In this document: positions 6,104 to 6,529 of the stretch, piece after piece
Numbering within the stretch: position 1 is the stretch's first letter
How the letters are laid out: each line of letters starts with the position of its first letter
Source of the DNA: a bacterium
GTDB taxonomy: Bacteria; Actinomycetota; Acidimicrobiia; Acidimicrobiales; Bin134
Direction: 5' to 3'
Length of the DNA stretch: 6,529 nucleotides
NCBI GenBank assembly: GCA_028820035.1
Contig: JAPPKI010000093.1
Location: 1 to 6,529, forward strand
The notes under the pieces: model-generated
Database searches by the model: none
What the model saw: only the letters and a program-made list of their open reading frames with translations
What the model was told of the DNA's origin: nothing
Position numbers and translations under genes: made by a program

Positions 6104-6330
6104 GGCGCAGATCGCTCCATTCGCTGTCCCGCGGCGAGCGCGTCTGCCCTCTTCAGCTTCCGCTCGGCGGTCACCAATGCTGCATCTGCCACGAGCTGCT
6201 GCGCGAAGGACATGGTCGACTGTGCCGCATGGCGGCGGAGCTGTTGGGTGACCCACTTGGAGAACGGGAGGTCCAGGTTGTCGATGATCGGCACTACGTC
6301 GTCAGGGACGCTGATCGTCTTGTTGGGCAT
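6097..6330 (-). CDS. Ribbon-helix-helix antitoxin partner of the MazF-type toxin
   Basis: The protein has 77 residues. Residues 3-9 (NKTISVP) look like the DNA-reading beta-strand of a ribbon-helix-helix protein, followed by DDVVPIIDNL as helix 1 and FSKWVTQQLRRHAAQ (23-37) as helix 2. The tail from about 40 (FAQQLVADAALV, AERKLKRADALA) is helical and charged, as expected for the part that wraps and inhibits the toxin. It comes first in the pair, as is usual for antitoxins, and overlaps the toxin start by 7 nt, so the two are co-translated. Its ATG is the last codon before a perfect palindrome that is a natural operator for a dimeric ribbon-helix-helix repressor, which implies autoregulation. 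No strongly named antitoxin family is recognised, so the call rests on fold pattern and genetic position. Confidence 0.8.
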   Translation of the reverse strand: MPNKTISVPDDVVPIIDNLDLPFSKWVTQQLRRHAAQSTMSFAQQLVADAALVTAERKLKRADALAAGQRMERSAPW

Positions 6331-6349
6331 GTACGTATTATACGTACAT
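6329..6349. promoter_or_regulatory. Perfect 21-bp palindromic operator at the antitoxin start
   Basis: Arms ATGTACGTAT (6329-6338) and ATACGTACAT (6340-6349) are exact reverse complements around a single base at 6339. Each arm contains the smaller palindrome TACGTA (6332-6337 and 6341-6346), so the site also reads as two copies 9 bp apart, close to one helical turn. This suits two ribbon-helix-helix dimers binding side by side. It overlaps the first two bases of the antitoxin start codon and the whole -10 box, so binding would block transcription. The symmetry is seen directly; the bound protein is inferred. Confidence 0.8.
6337..6342 (-). promoter_or_regulatory. Consensus -10 box TATAAT for the toxin-antitoxin operon
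   Basis: On the minus strand the centre of the palindrome reads TATAAT, an exact -10 consensus. It is followed by 6 nt and then the antitoxin ATG (6330-6328), so the transcript should begin at or next to the start codon and be leaderless. No good -35 hexamer is seen around 6360-6365 (GCCGCG). No Shine-Dalgarno sequence could exist in so short a leader. Confidence 0.65.
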
Positions 6350-6379
6350 ATTTCTCTCCCGCGGCCACCGTTCCCAGAG

Positions 6380-6529
6380 TTAGGACCGGTTCAGGGCAGC
6401 TCGGACCGATTTTTCCACTGCGTCGGCGACAGTCTCGGGGTCTTCGTGCTCCCAGAAGCGGAGGACGGTCCAACCGGCTTCGACGAGATGAGTGTCTGTG
6501 TCTTGGTCGCGGGCGATGTTGCCGGTGAT
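6380..6529 (-). CDS. vsr: C-terminal end of a Vsr-type (very short patch repair) endonuclease (5' part beyond window)
   Basis: The last 49 codons and a TAA stop (6382-6380) are present; the frame is open to the right edge. The visible part contains NIARDQDTDTHLVEAG followed by GWTVLRFWEHE and a closing amphipathic helix (DAVEKSVRAAL). The GW-x-V-L-R-x-WEHE ending after an N-x-x-R-D stretch is characteristic of Vsr endonucleases, which nick DNA at T:G mismatches created by deamination of 5-methylcytosine; in actinobacteria they commonly sit beside cytosine-5 methyltransferases. The catalytic core (Asp, His and zinc-site residues) is outside the window, so intactness cannot be judged. A DUF559-type restriction-like endonuclease has a similar tail and is the main alternative. 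The stop lies 49 nt before the antitoxin ATG, on the same strand. Confidence 0.7.
   Translation of the reverse strand: MTGNIARDQDTDTHLVEAGWTVLRFWEHEDPETVADAVEKSVRAALNRS

Noticed and set aside
5783..6256. Longer toxin starting from GTG at 6256
   Set aside because: The extra 51 residues are an out-of-frame reading of the antitoxin gene, lack MazF similarity and would make the protein unusually long; GTG at 6103 has a GGAG site and gives the family length.
1..6529. tRNA or rRNA genes, CRISPR repeats, insertion-sequence ends
   Set aside because: I looked for cloverleaf-like segments, regularly spaced repeats and long terminal inverted repeats with a transposase, and saw none.

Overview
The window is GC-rich, densely coded bacterial DNA with many GTG/TTG start candidates, few clear Shine-Dalgarno sites and several possible leaderless starts. 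Together with the gene families present, this suggests a high-GC actinobacterium, perhaps an Acidimicrobiia-like lineage. That placement is inference from style and gene content; no rRNA or other marker gene is present. The longest stretch without a gene is about 140 bases, at 3299-3439.

Layout, left to right. (1) Minus strand, 3298 down to 1: a tightly packed run of three genes transcribed right to left. They are an acyl-CoA thioesterase II (tesB), a lipoprotein PQQ-type glucose/sorbosone dehydrogenase that overlaps it by 4 nt, and, 34 nt further on, the first 359 codons of a thiamine-diphosphate enzyme of the acetolactate-synthase-like superfamily, which runs off the left edge. (2) Plus strand, 3440-5768: a GtrA-like four-helix membrane protein, a class I SAM methyltransferase overlapping its 3' end by 29 nt, and a DUF1214 protein. 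The divergent interval 3299-3439 separates this block from the tesB run. (3) Minus strand, 6529 down to 5783: the C-terminal end of a Vsr-type mismatch endonuclease, then a two-gene type II toxin-antitoxin module made of a ribbon-helix-helix antitoxin and a MazF/PemK toxin. It converges on the DUF1214 gene with a 14-nt gap.

How the parts fit. The toxin-antitoxin module is the clearest functional unit. The antitoxin start codon abuts a perfect 21-bp palindrome that contains a consensus TATAAT -10 box, placed so that transcription would begin at or next to the ATG. This fits autoregulated, leaderless expression. With the vsr-like gene upstream on the same strand, the right edge may be the border of a defence or restriction-modification cluster. 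The GtrA and methyltransferase genes look like an envelope or glycan modification pair, though their substrates cannot be read from sequence. The tesB/dehydrogenase/ThDP-enzyme run looks like a metabolic operon, but no single pathway is evident. I saw no RNA genes, insertion sequences or CRISPR arrays.
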